Of a stretch of 64,000 nt of DNA, positions 1 to 9,335 are shown piece by piece (position 1 is the first letter of the stretch; each line of letters starts with the position of its first letter). The notes under the pieces are model-generated. The model ran no database searches, was not told where the DNA came from, and saw nothing but the letters and a program-made list of their open reading frames with translations. The translations under genes and the position numbers were made by a program. The stretch comes from Candidatus Altarchaeales archaeon (GTDB taxonomy: Archaea > Altiarchaeota > Altiarchaeia > IMC4 > SCGC-AAA252-I15). The stretch spans positions 329,882 through 393,881 of the forward strand of contig WJMO01000006.1 of the NCBI GenBank assembly GCA_014727915.1, written 5' to 3'.

Positions 1-2
1 CC

Positions 3-566
3 TCAGGCCACCACCTGTATCGCCATATAAAGGCACAATACTGTGATTATGTCCCCGACGGTCGCCAGAGAAGGCGCCAGCACGTTGTCGGGGTCCAATC
101 CCCTAGAGTATGTTATCAATGCAAATGAGATCGTGAGACCTGACAGCAGCAGGCCAGCCAATGTGCCTGCGATCAACGCTATCAATGTGAGGTCCGCCAT
201 GCTGGCGGGCATCTTGTCCGCGTTGCCTGTGAACGTGTAAGCGAAATATGCCACCACACCGGAGAAGAAAGCCATTAGAGTGTTCAGTACCAGGGATGCC
301 AGCAGGTTGTCCCCCAACACCCTGTTCCATCTGAGCTCCGGCTGTATCAGACCAAGGTGGAGGGCCGACGCCAGGCGGGAGCCGAGAGCACCGCTTATGT
401 TCCCCCTCATGCCCAGCACGGCGGGCAAGAGTATCAGAATGCCGGGAATAGCGGCGAGATCCGCCTTCAGACCCTCTAATATGAGGCCTGCGAGGACTCC
501 GCCGAGGGAGCATAGCATGAAGATGGGGATGCTCTGCTTGAGTATGCTCTTAACCAGGGAAGGCAT
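3..566 (-). CDS. MgtE/SLC41-type divalent cation transporter membrane domain (half-size)
   Basis: A 187-residue integral membrane protein consisting only of the MgtE-type permease domain, expected to move Mg2+ or another divalent cation across the cytoplasmic membrane. About five hydrophobic segments are visible. The family signature PAVLGMRGNISGALGSRL lies near residues 48-65 and DPDNVLAPSLATVGD near 158-172; the Asp/Asn-rich second motif forms part of the ion path in MgtE. The regulatory N and CBS domains of bacterial MgtE are absent, as in archaeal half-size homologues, which usually occur as adjacent pairs; a partner would lie left of the window. The stop codon is at the very edge (3-5), so the gene is complete. 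The substrate is inferred from the family. Confidence 0.85.
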   Translation of the reverse strand: MPSLVKSILKQSIPIFMLCSLGGVLAGLILEGLKADLAAIPGILILLPAVLGMRGNISGALGSRLASALHLGLIQPELRWNRVLGDNLLASLVLNTLMAFFSGVVAYFAYTFTGNADKMPASMADLTLIALIAGTLAGLLLSGLTISFALITYSRGLDPDNVLAPSLATVGDIITVLCLYMAIQVVA

Positions 567-597
567 AATGAATTATTTAACATATATTATAAGAAAA

Positions 598-1023
598 ATG
601 ATTTCGCGCAGGGTTGACGTGGAGGAAGCCTACGTAGGAAGGTTCGACCACGACAGTGAAGGAGTCCAGGAGCTGAAGGACCTTGTGTCCAAGCTCGGGG
701 TGAAGTCTGGTGTGTTCACCGTGATAGGGTCTGTAATGTCAGCGACACTGGCATACTACGACCAGGAGAGTAGAGAGTATGTCGAGTATGAGGTCGACCG
801 GCCGATGGAGATAGCCAACTGCAGTGGGAACGTGAGCGTGAGTGAGGGTATGCCGCACATTCACGCTCACATCTGCCTGTCCGACCGGGAGGGAAACACC
901 GTCTCCGGGCACCTGGTAGACATGAGGGTTTTTGCAGCGGAGCTTTATCTGAGGAAGTTCAGGAGCAAGGTGGACAGAGTCCACGATGAGACGACAGGCC
1001 TCCAGCTAATGGACCTTCGTTAG
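598..1023 (+). CDS. PPC/DUF296 domain protein
   Basis: A 141-residue stand-alone PPC (plants and prokaryotes conserved, DUF296) domain. The family's conserved core is seen as PHIHAHICLSDREGNTVSGH (about residues 82-101) followed by an acidic AELYL segment; the His cluster is the conserved putative metal site of the trimeric fold. In plants the domain accompanies AT-hook DNA-binding proteins; the prokaryotic function is unknown. I chose the ATG at 598 because a TATA-like element (about 570-585) lies 15-25 bp upstream, fitting a leaderless message; an in-frame ATG at 568 would overlap that element. The 3' end overlaps the convergent prepilin peptidase gene by 18 bp. Confidence 0.82.
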   Translation: MISRRVDVEEAYVGRFDHDSEGVQELKDLVSKLGVKSGVFTVIGSVMSATLAYYDQESREYVEYEVDRPMEIANCSGNVSVSEGMPHIHAHICLSDREGNTVSGHLVDMRVFAAELYLRKFRSKVDRVHDETTGLQLMDLR

Positions 1024-1905
1024 GGCGTTGAAGACCAGCTCGAGCAGGTTCCCGACATATAACGTCAAAGCCAGGGCTATGAAAAGTATGGGGACGAACT
1101 TCACGCCCCATTTTATCTTGAGGGTAGGGGGTATCTTGCCCGCCTCCGAAAGCTCCAGGAGAGTCTGACGCTGGTCAGGGGTTATGCCCTCTATGTCCCT
1201 CTTGGAGGCTATCTTCTCGCCGTCGACTATGACGTCATCGGCCATTATGTCCCAGTCCCTGAGCTCTGATACCTCCACCGTCCTTGTGAGTATATCGTCC
1301 TCGACCGTCTTGAGATATATGGATGCTATCAGCAGCAGGGGGACCAGGGAGTATACCATCGCCAACGTCATGAAATCGAAGTGTAGGGCTAGAAAAAGCG
1401 GCATGAGGGTGAGTGAGAGGGCAAGCATTGACTTTCGGCTTCCCAGGTTGTCCAGGTATCTCCTGAACACTGCGGGGTGCATGAGGCCCAATGCTATCGT
1501 GTAGACTATGACATATGGTGTCGAGGCGAAGGCAACGTCTATGAAGTATGTTAGTAGCGGCGGTATCTTGTAGCCTATGAATGTGTTGTTGGGCCAGCTG
1601 TAGCCGTTTGATTCCAGGTATCCTATCAGGCAGCCTACCCCCGCCATTATCTTGACGTCCCCGCCACCCCATTGGCCGTAGTAGAAGAGCGCATAGCTTA
1701 TTGCGAAGGCTATCAGACCCCATAGCAGGGACTGGGTGACGGGTTGGGCGTCCCAGGAGGCCAAGGACTGCGCGGAGGCAACCAGCACTGTGAATGCTAT
1801 CAAACCGAAGCTCAGCTTCTCGGGTATCTCGCCCGTCTTCAGGTCGGCTATGCTCGCGAGCAGTAGGAAGCCCAGTGCGGCCGCGATGGCGATTGCCGTC
1901 AGCAT
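1006..1905 (-). CDS. Prepilin/preflagellin peptidase, A24 family (FlaK/EppA/PibD type)
   Basis: A 299-residue polytopic aspartyl protease that removes class III signal peptides from archaeal prepilins and archaellins at the membrane. The two catalytic aspartates are visible: D21 in ADLKTGEIPE and D83 in the GxGD-like GGGDVK motif. Six or more hydrophobic segments follow, with a soluble insert near residues 195-255 that is longer than in minimal FlaK enzymes. The divergent neighbour pair at 2056-3070 encodes a secreted protein and a class III signal-peptide substrate, and a second prepilin locus lies at 15.4-16.7 kb, so substrates are nearby. The A24 assignment is firm; whether it serves pili or archaella cannot be told. 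Confidence 0.9.
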   Translation of the reverse strand: MLTAIAIAAALGFLLLASIADLKTGEIPEKLSFGLIAFTVLVASAQSLASWDAQPVTQSLLWGLIAFAISYALFYYGQWGGGDVKIMAGVGCLIGYLESNGYSWPNNTFIGYKIPPLLTYFIDVAFASTPYVIVYTIALGLMHPAVFRRYLDNLGSRKSMLALSLTLMPLFLALHFDFMTLAMVYSLVPLLLIASIYLKTVEDDILTRTVEVSELRDWDIMADDVIVDGEKIASKRDIEGITPDQRQTLLELSEAGKIPPTLKIKWGVKFVPILFIALALTLYVGNLLELVFNALTKVH

Positions 1906-2055
1906 CTCCCTATAGTATTCTTCCGCGTTGAATATAAGCCGAAAAACAGGCCATAGAATATAAAGAATATTTTATAAAATATTTTGAATAAAATAGTAAT
2001 TATTTTAAATAATTCTTTTGGAGGGTTTTTATACGTGGTCTACCTATCATGTTCC

Positions 2056-2544
2056 ATGAGATATGCACCAGCCCTGGCAGTGCTCTTGCTGGCATCAACG
2101 GCAGCGGCAGGACCTCAAACCGGCATCTGCTTCCTGGACGCCATACTGAACGGATTGGACATGGTAGCGGAAAAGTTCACAGGGATCATCAACCCCACCA
2201 CAACGACGACCACAACGACGACCACGACCACAACAACAGGCACAACATTGGAGACCACGACAACGACACTGTATGTTCCTGTGACTTCCACCACAACGAC
2301 GACTGACACAACTACAACAACCACGCTGTTCACCGGGGAGTGCTGGAAGAAGGAGGACTGCCCTGAAGACAGGGTGAAGTACACGTGCAGCTTCGACGGT
2401 GACGTGGAACGCGTGACAACCACCTTCTTCTGCGCAAACCCCGGGCCCGAGTCGGAGTGCAAGAGCAGGCAGACCAGGAGGGTGCACGACAACTGCGGGG
2501 TTAACGAGAGATGCGTTGAGGGACAGGAGAACTGCGTGGAATAG
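2056..2544 (+). CDS. Secreted Thr-rich stalk protein with Cys-rich C-terminal domain
   Basis: A predicted exported protein of 162 residues. The start at 2056 gives a Sec signal peptide (MRYAPALAVLLLASTAAAG), better than the upstream in-frame ATG. A short domain is followed by two threonine runs (14 consecutive Thr, then a second run), a typical O-glycosylated rigid stalk, and a C-terminal domain of about 65 residues with eight cysteines spaced as in extracellular disulfide-bonded modules found in several archaeal lineages. There is no transmembrane anchor at the C terminus, so attachment to the envelope is unclear. It lies 43 bp upstream of a prepilin gene on the same strand and may be co-expressed. 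Molecular function is unknown. Confidence 0.75.
   Translation: MRYAPALAVLLLASTAAAGPQTGICFLDAILNGLDMVAEKFTGIINPTTTTTTTTTTTTTTGTTLETTTTTLYVPVTSTTTTTDTTTTTTLFTGECWKKEDCPEDRVKYTCSFDGDVERVTTTFFCANPGPESECKSRQTRRVHDNCGVNERCVEGQENCVE
2195..2240 (+). repeat. Short tandem repeat coding the poly-Thr stalk
   Basis: A 12-bp unit (accacaacgacg, with variants) is repeated about three times in frame within the stalk-protein gene and encodes consecutive threonines. A related Thr-coding stretch lies at about 2287-2328. Such units are prone to slippage, so stalk length may vary between strains. Confidence 0.7.
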
Positions 2545-2587
2545 CCAAAACCCACTTATTATCATATAATCGAATAAGTCAAATGCT

Positions 2588-3070
2588 ATGAAGCCAACAA
2601 AAGGGATTAGAAATGTAAAAGGCCAGACATCCGTGGAATACCTCGTCCTATTGGCCATAGCCATCGTGATAGTCGTTGTCGCCGTGGGCGTTCTCGCAGG
2701 CTTCATAAAGATCGGCACCGGGACGACTTACAAGAAGAAGGGGAACATCTACTGGAAGAGCGCGGACTTCGGGATCGCAGACTGGGAGATATACCCCGAG
2801 GGCGCCAATTCAACGCTCATACTCCAGAACAACAAGGAATACCAGGTGAGGCTGGACTGGGTATCCCTAGACGGGGGGACCACCCAGATAAACATCGACA
2901 ACGTACTACTGCCGGGAGAGACCTACCGCCTGGAGACCCAAGCCATAAACTGCAGTGGGAGCTCGGCATATTCGTTCGAGCTGACATTCCAATATGACAA
3001 CCTGGAGCACGGAGTATACGACAAGACCTTCTCAGGCATCGAGAAGCTGACTGGAAGCTGCCATTCATAA
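2588..3070 (+). CDS. Class III signal-peptide (prepilin-like) protein
   Basis: A 160-residue pilin-like protein. The N terminus has a basic leader, then GQTSVEYLVLL and an unbroken hydrophobic helix to about residue 40, the class III signature (Q-x-S-x-EY) cut by A24 peptidases just before the Q; such a peptidase is encoded next door at 1006-1905. The mature globular part (about residues 45-160) carries two cysteines near the C terminus and predicted beta-rich sequence, as in minor pilins. ATG 2588 follows the stalk-protein gene by 43 bp. It is probably a pilus or surface-fibre subunit; the exact structure cannot be identified. Confidence 0.85.
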   Translation: MKPTKGIRNVKGQTSVEYLVLLAIAIVIVVVAVGVLAGFIKIGTGTTYKKKGNIYWKSADFGIADWEIYPEGANSTLILQNNKEYQVRLDWVSLDGGTTQINIDNVLLPGETYRLETQAINCSGSSAYSFELTFQYDNLEHGVYDKTFSGIEKLTGSCHS

Positions 3071-3149
3071 AAAAAATAGAAGAGAGCGTGATGAGGGCCA
3101 TCAGGCCCTGCACCACGGTGGTAGCACGTGTAAAACCCTGTTTTGGGCC

Positions 3150-4796
3150 TTACATCATCCCGCCCATGTCGCCCATGCCGCCGGGTGGCATGCCTGGTGG
3201 CATGCCGCCTCCGCCGCCTGACTTCTTGGACGCTATCACGTCGTCGATGCGCAGTATCAGCTCTGCGGCTTCGCTGGCGCTCTTGATGGCCTGGGTCTTT
3301 ATCTTCAGGGGCTCCACTATACCCTTAGACCAGAGGTTCTCTATCTTGGCCTTGTCCACGTGGACTCCTATCTCAGCGCCGTCCTTGGCCTCGTGCTTGG
3401 CTCTTAGCTTCACCAGCGTGTCGATGGCGTCCATGCCTGCGGACTCCGCTAGGGTCCTGGGTATTATCTCCATCGCGTCCGCGAAAGCGTTGACTGCTAG
3501 TTGCTCGCGTCCGCCGACTGTGTCTGCGTACTTGCGCAGCTTCTGGGAGACCTCCACTTCAGGCGCTCCCCCGCCTGCAACGATAGCGCCCACCTCAACC
3601 GCTGCGGCGACGCCTCCGAGTGCGTCATGGACCGCGCGCTCGACCTCATCGACTACGTGCTCCGTGCCGCCGCGGATTATGAAGCTGACAGCCTTCGGGT
3701 TCTTGCACCCCCTCACGAAGACCATCTCATCGCCTGATATCTTGACCTCTTCCACCAGCTTAGCGGATCCCAGGTCGGATTTGGTTAGGTCCTTGATGCT
3801 CGTCAGGAGCCTCGCGCCGGTCGCCTTGGCAAGCTTGTCCATATCGGACTTCTTGACCCTGCGCACCGCGAATATACCGGCCTTGCTCAGGAAGTGCTGG
3901 GCCAGGTCGTCGATGCCCTTCTGGCAGAACAGAACGTTAGCGCCGCTGTTGGCCACTTCGTCGACCATGGTCTTGAGCATGTTCTCCTCCTGCTGCACGA
4001 ACGCCTGCAGCTGCTCGGGGCTTGTTATGCTGATCTCGGCGTCGGTTTCCGTCTCCTTGATCTCTATCGCCACGTCCAACAGCGCTATCTTGGCGCCTTC
4101 TATCTTCCGCGGCATTCCGCTGTGGACGCGCTCCTTGTCTATTATTATCCCGTCTATCAGCTCGGAGTCGACCGTCGACCCGCCCTGTTTCTTCTCTACC
4201 TTTATGTTGTCCAGGTCGACCGTCGTCTTCCCGTTCTCATCCTCCGCCACGCGAGACACCGCCTTGACGGATAGCTTGGCCAGCATCTCCTTGCTCGCTT
4301 CCGCGCCCTTACCGGTCATCGCGGTTATCGCGATCTCCTCCAGGAGCTTCGTGTCCTTCAAGGTCACTTTCTTGCTGATGGTGTTCAGGTACTCGTGTGC
4401 CTTGTTGGCTGCCATCCTGTAACCGCGGGAGATTATGGTCGGGTGTATGCCCTGGTCGAGCAGGCTCTCCGCCTTCGCGAGGAATTCGCCCGTCAGCACG
4501 ACGGCCGTCGTTGTTCCGTCGCCGACCTCGTCGTCCTGTGTCTTCGCTACCTCTATCACCATCTTAGCGGCCGGGTGTTCGACGTTCATCTCCTCGACGA
4601 TCGTCGCGCCGTCGTTTGTTATGACGATGTCGCCTAGGTCGTCTACTAGCATCTTGTCCATGCCCCTCGGTCCGAGGGTGCTTCTCACCGCTTCAGCCAC
4701 CGCCTTGGCAGCTAAGATGTTGTTCCTCTGGGCGTCCCGCCCAGTCGTCCTCAATGCCCCTTCAGGCAAAATTATCACTTGCTGTCCTTGTGCCAT
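3150..4796 (-). CDS. Thermosome subunit (group II chaperonin)
   Basis: A 548-residue ATP-dependent chaperonin that folds proteins in the cytosol as a double ring with a built-in lid. It begins [23 protein letters not shown], shows [16 protein letters not shown] and the ATP-binding GDGTTT motif (about residues 88-93), and ends in the Gly/Met-rich tail typical of thermosomes. Length matches the family. The start at 4796 is preceded by a Shine-Dalgarno-like aggtga and lies about 65 bp below a TATA box; the frame stays open upstream to 4910, but that extension is not conserved-looking. It is a single-gene transcription unit between convergent and co-directional neighbours. One subunit gene is seen here; others could lie elsewhere. 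Confidence 0.97.
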   Translation of the reverse strand: MAQGQQVIILPEGALRTTGRDAQRNNILAAKAVAEAVRSTLGPRGMDKMLVDDLGDIVITNDGATIVEEMNVEHPAAKMVIEVAKTQDDEVGDGTTTAVVLTGEFLAKAESLLDQGIHPTIISRGYRMAANKAHEYLNTISKKVTLKDTKLLEEIAITAMTGKGAEASKEMLAKLSVKAVSRVAEDENGKTTVDLDNIKVEKKQGGSTVDSELIDGIIIDKERVHSGMPRKIEGAKIALLDVAIEIKETETDAEISITSPEQLQAFVQQEENMLKTMVDEVANSGANVLFCQKGIDDLAQHFLSKAGIFAVRRVKKSDMDKLAKATGARLLTSIKDLTKSDLGSAKLVEEVKISGDEMVFVRGCKNPKAVSFIIRGGTEHVVDEVERAVHDALGGVAAAVEVGAIVAGGGAPEVEVSQKLRKYADTVGGREQLAVNAFADAMEIIPRTLAESAGMDAIDTLVKLRAKHEAKDGAEIGVHVDKAKIENLWSKGIVEPLKIKTQAIKSASEAAELILRIDDVIASKKSGGGGGMPPGMPPGGMGDMGGMM

Positions 4797-4860
4797 TTTC
4801 CTAATCACCTGTTTTTTTAACTTCAGGAAAAAAATTCTGGAGTATGTTATAGGTTTGGTT

Positions 4861-4870
4861 GTATATAAAA
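4861..4870 (-). promoter_or_regulatory. TATA box of the thermosome gene
   Basis: Read on the minus strand this is TTTTATATAC, a good archaeal TATA element, placed so that transcription would begin near 4838 and leave a leader of about 40 nt containing the Shine-Dalgarno site. No heat-shock operator could be recognised. Confidence 0.55.
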
Positions 4871-4946
4871 ATGTGAGGTAAGATGGGTTTAGATGTATAT
4901 TTACGAACATTGTCCAAAGAGGGTTTTTGGGGTGTTTTTGGTGTTT

Positions 4947-6464
4947 TCAGGTGGTAGGAGACGTGTAGGAGCTCAAATCCACGAGGTAGAACTCCCCATA
5001 TGAGGTTACATTGGTGAACCCAAAACCCAGGTTGTCACCCCACTGCGTGTACACGTTATCGACTGCGTAGCCGTGATAGTTGGAAGGCTTCAGGATGAAC
5101 GACAAAAATCCTGCGGACATTCCATAGTAGTCCCTCATCAGAGGCGTGAAACCGTCAAGCCGCAGGTTCTCGGACTCCGACCGCTGGATTAGCAGGTAGG
5201 AGCCGCCGCCGGAATCGGATATCTTCCGGAGGTCATCCGTAACCGCCAGGCGGGCGTCTGGTAGATAAAAGCCCAATATCTCCCCGTAGCTTCCGAACGT
5301 GTAATCTGACATGTAGACGGTGGTTTTCCCGTCTCCGACCAGCCTGGGCAGAGTGCTCAACCCGTTGAACCCGTACTTTGAAGCAGCCAACAACAGCATG
5401 GAATTCAACAGCATTGTGGCAAGCAACAGATGGGGAACCCACTTCCACCTCTTCGGGATTTTCACCAAAGTCTTCGATGACAGCACCGCCGCAGGGTATA
5501 CCATGGGCAGCAGGTAGTAGCTGTGGTAGTTGTACTTGAGGAATAAGAGCAGGAATACGGCCAGCATGGACAGCAGCAGAAGCTCCTGCTTCGACCTCTT
5601 CGAGCGGAGCCCATAAGCGGAGTATGCAGACAGTATGAACAGGGCGGGCGAGAACCCCCAGAAAAGTTCCCTGAGACAGTGCAGCAAAGCAGGTAACCCC
5701 CCTATGGACCGGCTGCCCTCCGCGAGATAGGATGATCCGGTGATGAACGCCCCGGAGTTGAGCACAAGACCATATGCTATGAAGGGCGCTATGATGACAG
5801 CGGATATCAGAAGCCCGGTTAGGTGAGGTCTGCCCACCCACTTGAAACCCTTGGACAGGTAGGTCTCAGTCAGTGCAGCGGACACCAGGAATAAAACGGT
5901 TATCTGCTTTATCCAGAACCCAACACCAACGAAAAAGCAGGCAAGATACAGGTAACGGCGGTCCTTACGCTTCCACCATCTTAGATAGGACGCCAATGAT
6001 GCCAGCAGGAAGCATGAGACAGCCATGTCGGTCTGTATGTTCCTACCTACGAGAACATGGGCCGGGGCGAACGCAGCCAACGCGGACGCGAGCAAAGCCT
6101 CCCTCCTACCGTATATGAGGTCGGCGACTGTGAAGGTGAGCGTGAGCGCGGCAAGGGAGAACAGTATCGACAGGAGCCTACCATAGAGGACGTTAACGCC
6201 GAACACGAGGTAGACGGAGGCGAGCAGGTAGTCGTAGAGTGGGGGCGGGCTTGTGAAGAGATTGCCGGCCGCATTCGAAGGATACTTGAACGGGTGTTCC
6301 AAGACGCTGGAGGCCTTGTTGGAGTAGTAGGCCTCATTCCAGCCGTGGTATCCTCCGATACCCTCCCAGGCCCTGTTAACGCCAACCAGTAAAGAGATCG
6401 CCAGGACGACTATGAGCCAAAATAAGGTCTTATCACCTGCTGATTTCTTCCTCTTGGCCATCAT
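4947..6464 (-). CDS. GT39/ArnT-like dolichyl-phosphate sugar transferase
   Basis: A 505-residue polytopic membrane glycosyltransferase of the PMT/GT39 (GT-C) class, expected to use a polyprenyl-phosphate-linked sugar on the outer face of the membrane. A first transmembrane helix (about 15-32) leads to an external loop with GYHGWNEAYYSNKASS, where the acidic residue of the family's first loop is expected; about ten further hydrophobic segments follow, then a soluble C-terminal part (about 380-505). It is the last gene of a minus-strand run with Hsp20, an HTH regulator and aspartate kinase, separated from Hsp20 by 27 bp. Acceptor and donor sugars cannot be told from sequence. Confidence 0.8.
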   Translation of the reverse strand: MMAKRKKSAGDKTLFWLIVVLAISLLVGVNRAWEGIGGYHGWNEAYYSNKASSVLEHPFKYPSNAAGNLFTSPPPLYDYLLASVYLVFGVNVLYGRLLSILFSLAALTLTFTVADLIYGRREALLASALAAFAPAHVLVGRNIQTDMAVSCFLLASLASYLRWWKRKDRRYLYLACFFVGVGFWIKQITVLFLVSAALTETYLSKGFKWVGRPHLTGLLISAVIIAPFIAYGLVLNSGAFITGSSYLAEGSRSIGGLPALLHCLRELFWGFSPALFILSAYSAYGLRSKRSKQELLLLSMLAVFLLLFLKYNYHSYYLLPMVYPAAVLSSKTLVKIPKRWKWVPHLLLATMLLNSMLLLAASKYGFNGLSTLPRLVGDGKTTVYMSDYTFGSYGEILGFYLPDARLAVTDDLRKISDSGGGSYLLIQRSESENLRLDGFTPLMRDYYGMSAGFLSFILKPSNYHGYAVDNVYTQWGDNLGFGFTNVTSYGEFYLVDLSSYTSPTT

Positions 6465-6491
6465 GGGATGAGAAGCGGTAGGTGCGGAAGA

Positions 6492-6959
6492 TCAGTGGAT
6501 CTTCACCCTCCTGCCTGCGGGGCCCTCTTCGACACGAGCCAGACTAACCTCCAGGACTCCGTTGTTGTAGTTGGCCGACGCCGACTCAGGCCGGACCCTG
6601 CAGGATAGCTTGACATCCTTGCCGTATTTCCTCAGTGGCGTGTCCACGCTTATGTAGACGCTCTCGACGCTGGCACGCAGGTCTATGTCCTCCTTCCTGA
6701 CCCCGGGCAGCTCGAACACGACAGACACCGAATCATACTTTTCGATCACGTCGGTTATGGGCTCCATGAAACCGCAGACCCCATGGGGTGACGTGTTGCC
6801 GAACTCGTCAACCACCGGATGCCCCCTCTGGTCGAAACGCATGGTGAACCCGTAAACGAACGGACCCCCATATGATGGCAGCGAGGACAGCATCCTAGCC
6901 TCCTCGAACATCTGCTTTATCCTCTGATGCAACCCCAGATACGAAACCCCCTCGTCCAT
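6492..6959 (-). CDS. Small heat shock protein, Hsp20/alpha-crystallin family
   Basis: A 155-residue chaperone that binds unfolding proteins in the cytosol. The alpha-crystallin domain spans about residues 62-150, with VVFELPGVRKEDIDL and the NNGVLEVSL strand (the A-x-x-x-n-GVLxV signature). Upstream is an archaeal-type segment YGFTMRFDQRGHPVVDEFGN that recurs, in altered form, in the second Hsp20 at 27366-27905, so the two are paralogues with a shared N-terminal design. I set the start at 6959 (MDEGVSYLG); the frame is open to 7013 but that would overlap the upstream regulator gene by 41 bp. It lies 13 bp after the HTH regulator gene. Confidence 0.9.
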   Translation of the reverse strand: MDEGVSYLGLHQRIKQMFEEARMLSSLPSYGGPFVYGFTMRFDQRGHPVVDEFGNTSPHGVCGFMEPITDVIEKYDSVSVVFELPGVRKEDIDLRASVESVYISVDTPLRKYGKDVKLSCRVRPESASANYNNGVLEVSLARVEEGPAGRRVKIH

Positions 6960-6972
6960 TGCAGAGTGAATA

Positions 6973-7878
6973 TTAGTTAGACAACAATTTAAAAAGCTCC
7001 TCGGCGGAGTCAATCTCCGCCAGCTCGCCCGGAGAAAGCACCGACATCTCCCCTTTAAGCCTTCTCTCGCTTATGCAGACGGAGTAACCGCCGACTATGT
7101 CCGATATCTCGTCCAGGACGGACAACTTGTCCTTTATCCTGCGCCAGTCGTTGCTGACCACGCTGAAGACCCGCTGGTCACTGCGGGCGACGATGTCGAA
7201 GGGGGCGTTGGTCAACTGGGTGTTGAACCCCATGTTCTCGAACTCATTGAATACGATCCGCTTCAAAGAGGTGATCTTGCCCTGGGAATCATCCCGTAGC
7301 TTGGACTTCTCATAGGTCAGTTTGAAGTCGGCACCGCGGATGTCGTCTCCAAGCATGTCAACAAGCTTGTCGAATATCTCCAGGCTCACCCTGCCCGACC
7401 GCTCATAGCGGTAGACGGACTGCTTTGATACTCCAAGCTCCCTCGCGAACGAGTCCTGGGTGTATCCCATCATCTTCCGGAGGTCTGAAAGGTTTTCCCT
7501 GTCGACCCTAACGCAGTAGTTCCCACGCGTCGAATAAGCCCGGGGAGGTATGTTGCCTATTATCTCCTTCAGAGTGTTCAAGGTGGATACGAAGACCCCG
7601 TATCGGTCGTATACCACGCCGTCGTTCAGCAGAGAGGACTTCATCCTCTCGGAAACGACTATGGGCACGGCCTCAAGGAGCTCCGAAACCCTCTTAAGCT
7701 CCGAAACCGAGGGTCGGCTAAGGCCCTCAACGTTTGAGAGGACCTTGACCAGCAGGAGCATGTCCTTCCTCTTGGCTAGGACGTCGAAGCTGCTGCGGGA
7801 TCCCCTGCAGTCGACTACTTCAAAACCCGAATTCGACAGGTTAGCCAGAACGGCATCAACAAGGCTGGACTTGTACAT
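6973..7878 (-). CDS. HTH-type transcriptional regulator, COG1395-like
   Basis: A 301-residue protein of the archaeal HTH family represented by COG1395. The N-terminal ~100 residues resemble a restriction-endonuclease-like fold (DVLAKRKDMLLLVKVLSN), followed by a Cro/C1-type helix-turn-helix at about 128-170 (LRKMMGYTQDSFARELGVSKQSVYRYE) and a second endonuclease-like domain (about 215-300). The precise target genes are unknown. It starts one base after the stop of aspartate kinase and precedes Hsp20 by 13 bp, so all three should be co-transcribed; coupling to a chaperone gene hints at a stress role, which is inference. Confidence 0.85.
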   Translation of the reverse strand: MYKSSLVDAVLANLSNSGFEVVDCRGSRSSFDVLAKRKDMLLLVKVLSNVEGLSRPSVSELKRVSELLEAVPIVVSERMKSSLLNDGVVYDRYGVFVSTLNTLKEIIGNIPPRAYSTRGNYCVRVDRENLSDLRKMMGYTQDSFARELGVSKQSVYRYERSGRVSLEIFDKLVDMLGDDIRGADFKLTYEKSKLRDDSQGKITSLKRIVFNEFENMGFNTQLTNAPFDIVARSDQRVFSVVSNDWRRIKDKLSVLDEISDIVGGYSVCISERRLKGEMSVLSPGELAEIDSAEELFKLLSN

Positions 7879-7879
7879 T

Positions 7880-9271
7880 TTACCCTATGAACTCGCCATG
7901 CAGGGATTTCACAGCCTTTTCCACGTCATCGGATTCGATGACGAACGATATGTTCACTTCGCTGCTTCCCTGGGCGATCATCATTACGTTAACGTCGGCT
8001 TCCGCGACCGTGGCGAAGACCTTGGAGGCGATGCCCTTGGTCCCTCTCATCCCAGCGCCGACGACCGTCAGGACATTGACTTCCTCGAGGACCGAGATGG
8101 ACTTAAGGAAGTTGTTGGTGAAGACCATCCCAAGCGCGTCAAGCGCCCGCTCAACGTCGGACTCCGAGATGACGAAGCTAAGGTTGCTCTCGCTGGAACC
8201 GGATATCATGAGTATGTTTATGTTGGCCTCCCCGAGGCATGAGAACACGCGCCCTGCGATGTTGGGGGTCTCTGCCATTCCAACACCCTCGAGGTTCACT
8301 ATCACGACGTTCTTTATAACCGCAACCGCCTTTATGACGCCAGAAACCTTCTTCTGCCTGCTCACTATCAAAGTTCCCTCGCAGGAGGGGTTGAATGTGT
8401 TCTTCACCCTGACAGGTATCCTCCCCGTCATGGCAGGCTCTATCATCTTGCTGTGTATGACCTTAGCCCCGAAGTAGGCCAGGTCCATGGCCTCCACATA
8501 GGATAAGGTGGGTATCAGCTTGGCCTCCGACACCAGCTTGGGGTCGGTGGTCAAAATGCCGTCTACGTCCGTCCATATCTGAACCTCCTTGGCCTTCAGA
8601 TAGTTGCCCAACAGGGAGGCGGTGTAGTCGGAGCCGCCCCTCCCAAGGGTGGTTATCCTGGCCTTCTCGTCGGCTGCTATGAACCCCGTCACGACAGGCG
8701 TTATCTTATTCTTCACGTGACTTCCCAAGATGGAGTTTACCTGCTTCCTTGACTTGCTGTGCAGTGGATGGGCCCTGCCAAAGGAAGAGTCAGTTACTAT
8801 ACCCGCCTCGAATCCTGTCAACGAGGCAGACTTCACGCTTATAGAGTTAAGCGCGCCGGACATGACCAGGACGTTAAGCCTCTCCCCGAATGATTGTATG
8901 TAGTCCAGGCTCTTTGGGCTGAGGTCCTCAAGGTATCCGACACCCAACAGGGCTACCCGGAGCTTCTCTATGAGCTCGAGTGACTGGCTTAACACCTCGC
9001 CACGCTCCTTCTTGTTGGTTACCGCGCCTATGACCGCCTTCCTCTGCTGCATGGTCAGCTCCCTGCAGAACCGGCTCACCTCCCGCTCTACAACGGTGTT
9101 GGGCAGGTCTATCACTGAGGTAGCGATCTTTATGAGCTTGTCTGTAACGCCACCCATAGCAGAGACCACGACCACCTTAGGCCCCTTCTCAGCCTTCACC
9201 AGCTTGGCAGCAGCCTGGATTCTCTTGCCGTCAGCGACCGAACTGCCGCCGAATTTCATCACAACAACCAT
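7880..9271 (-). CDS. lysC: Aspartate kinase
   Basis: A 463-residue enzyme phosphorylating L-aspartate to aspartyl-4-phosphate, the first step toward lysine, threonine and methionine. The N-terminal kinase signature VVVMKFGGSSVADG and the catalytic-domain motif GRGGSDYTASLLG (about 210-222) are clear; two ACT domains occupy about 310-463 and should confer feedback control by end products. The start at 9271 is supported by a TATA box (TTTATATAA on the minus strand, near 9295-9303) about 26 bp upstream, giving a leaderless message. It heads an operon with the HTH regulator, Hsp20 and a glycosyltransferase. LysA is at 34052, but the intervening lysine genes are not in the window. Confidence 0.95.
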   Translation of the reverse strand: MVVVMKFGGSSVADGKRIQAAAKLVKAEKGPKVVVVSAMGGVTDKLIKIATSVIDLPNTVVEREVSRFCRELTMQQRKAVIGAVTNKKERGEVLSQSLELIEKLRVALLGVGYLEDLSPKSLDYIQSFGERLNVLVMSGALNSISVKSASLTGFEAGIVTDSSFGRAHPLHSKSRKQVNSILGSHVKNKITPVVTGFIAADEKARITTLGRGGSDYTASLLGNYLKAKEVQIWTDVDGILTTDPKLVSEAKLIPTLSYVEAMDLAYFGAKVIHSKMIEPAMTGRIPVRVKNTFNPSCEGTLIVSRQKKVSGVIKAVAVIKNVVIVNLEGVGMAETPNIAGRVFSCLGEANINILMISGSSESNLSFVISESDVERALDALGMVFTNNFLKSISVLEEVNVLTVVGAGMRGTKGIASKVFATVAEADVNVMMIAQGSSEVNISFVIESDDVEKAVKSLHGEFIG

Positions 9272-9335
9272 CGTAGAAGAAAATAGTGAATAACTTATAT
9301 AAAAGAATCACGGATTGGATGGGAGATGTGCTTTT

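Noticed and set aside
2195-2330. CRISPR-like repeats
   Set aside because: The short repeats are in-frame threonine codons without spacers; no CRISPR array or cas gene was seen in the window.
3088-4422. 444-codon open frame opposite the thermosome gene
   Set aside because: Ser/Pro/Leu-rich antisense frame created by strong codon bias of the chaperonin gene.
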